Assembly (NCBI GenBank): GCA_903898675.1
Contig: CAIUGM010000038.1
Span: 62,001-126,000, forward strand
Source of the DNA: an uncultured Verrucomicrobiota bacterium
Lineage (GTDB): Bacteria > Verrucomicrobiota > Verrucomicrobiia > Opitutales > Opitutaceae
DNA: 64,000 bases
Reading direction: 5' to 3'
The notes under the pieces are model-generated. The model did no database searches and had not been told where the DNA came from. It was given only the letters and a program-made list of their open reading frames with translations. How positions within the stretch are numbered: position 1 is the stretch's first letter; the number at the start of each line of letters is the position of its first letter. Below, in pieces: positions 63,500 through 64,000 of the stretch. A program made the position numbers and the translations under genes.

Positions 63500-64000
63500 A
63501 TGAAGCCACCCCTGCTCGGTCTTACTATCGTCCTCATGTGCTCCGCCGCTGTTTCCACCCAGGCCTTTGACCTGGTCAACCCCAAGCCCCCGGTCGCGGC
63601 GAAGAAACCCAAGGATGTCACCGTCCACGAGGACCGGCGCATCGACGATTACTTCTGGCTCCGCGATAAGGGCAGCCCCGAGGTCGTCAGCTACCTTGAG
63701 CAAGAAAACGCCTACACCGAGGCCGTGCTCGCGCCGGCGAAGGAACTGCGCGCCACGCTCTACGGGGAGATGGTCGGCCGGATCAAGGAGGACGACTCCA
63801 GCGCCGCCGTGCCCTTTCTGGGCTACGACTACTACACGCGGACCGAGAAGAACAAACAGTACCCGATCTACTGCCGCAAGGCGGCCGCGGCCGGGGCCAA
63901 GGAGGAAATCCTCCTCGACCTGAATGCCATGATCGGCACGAACACCTACATCGCCGTCGGCCAGTACCGCGTCAGCGACGACGGCGCCCGTCTCGCCTAT
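63500..64000 (+). CDS. Prolyl oligopeptidase family (S9) peptidase, 3' end missing
   Basis: The first 167 codons are present and the frame is open at the window edge. A signal peptide at the start (KPPLLGLTIVLMCSAAVSTQ) suggests export. DVTVHEDRRIDDYFWLRDKG and SPEVVSYLEQENAYTEAVLA match the N-terminal part of S9A oligopeptidases (oligopeptidase B/prolyl oligopeptidase), as does FLGYDYYTRTEKNKQYPIYC. The catalytic Ser, Asp and His would lie in the missing C-terminal half. It starts six bases after the Uma2-family stop codon. Confidence 0.88.
   Translation, partial: MKPPLLGLTIVLMCSAAVSTQAFDLVNPKPPVAAKKPKDVTVHEDRRIDDYFWLRDKGSPEVVSYLEQENAYTEAVLAPAKELRATLYGEMVGRIKEDDSSAAVPFLGYDYYTRTEKNKQYPIYCRKAAAAGAKEEILLDLNAMIGTNTYIAVGQYRVSDDGARLAY

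Overview
The window is a GC-rich, gene-dense bacterial chromosome segment from a Gram-negative organism. It encodes a Pal-type lipoprotein, an ExbB/ExbD/TonB-type system, a type IV pilin with a PilT-family ATPase, and LPS-era housekeeping enzymes. Protein style points to Verrucomicrobiota, most likely Opitutaceae: an OleA/OleB pair, several NarL-type regulators, a C-terminal Gly-Gly-Gly-Ala-Pro-Ser plus membrane anchor plus Arg sorting tail, and abundant dispersed short repeats. The lineage is inferred from gene content, not from a marker comparison. I see no prophage, insertion sequence, CRISPR array or rRNA.

Layout. 1-9.2 kb: end of an inositol-monophosphatase-family gene, a STAS-like protein, a beta-CASP metallo-hydrolase, ApaG, purH, a DUF2167 membrane protein, an M50 protease, an M20 dipeptidase, a Pal lipoprotein and a NarL-type regulator. 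9.2-19.2 kb: tRNA-Lys, an ECF sigma/anti-sigma pair, ruvA-dapB-dapA on the minus strand, a PilT-family ATPase with a secreted partner, then fabD-lepA-lepB. 19.2-23 kb: a convergent intergenic region with unusual palindromes and a 1157-residue NHL-repeat surface protein.

23.1-30.9 kb is the most distinctive part. It is a one-directional minus-strand cluster: ketosynthase II, acyl carrier protein, two phytoene-desaturase-like flavoenzymes, a FabZ-like dehydratase, a FabI-like enoyl reductase, OleA and OleB. It looks like a dedicated fatty-acyl line feeding head-to-head condensation (long-chain olefin or ketone formation), with the desaturase-like enzymes modifying the chain. OleC, OleD and a ketoreductase are not in the window.

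30.9-50.5 kb: galE, a small hydrolase, a sigma-54 activator without a recognisable DNA-binding domain, an M50 protease gene whose catalytic Glu codon is an amber stop, a pilin, tRNA-Ala, an exbB-exbD-tonB-like operon, tmk, holB, a MATE exporter, mutS, an RluA-type pseudouridine synthase, a TonB-like protein, maf, nadE, a VOC protein and hemL. 50.5-64 kb: an S55 (SpoIVB-type) protein and a propeller-like secreted protein whose signal peptides are both built from the same in-frame 9-base repeat, a four-gene two-component cluster, a XerC/D-type recombinase, mazG, trpC, a channel-like small membrane protein, rsmA, a secreted hypothetical, a Uma2-family protein and the start of an S9 peptidase.

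No gene-free stretch exceeds 300 bases. The longest (19235-19482) is described as features. Start sites were chosen by family N-termini and are noted where they differ from the longest open frame.
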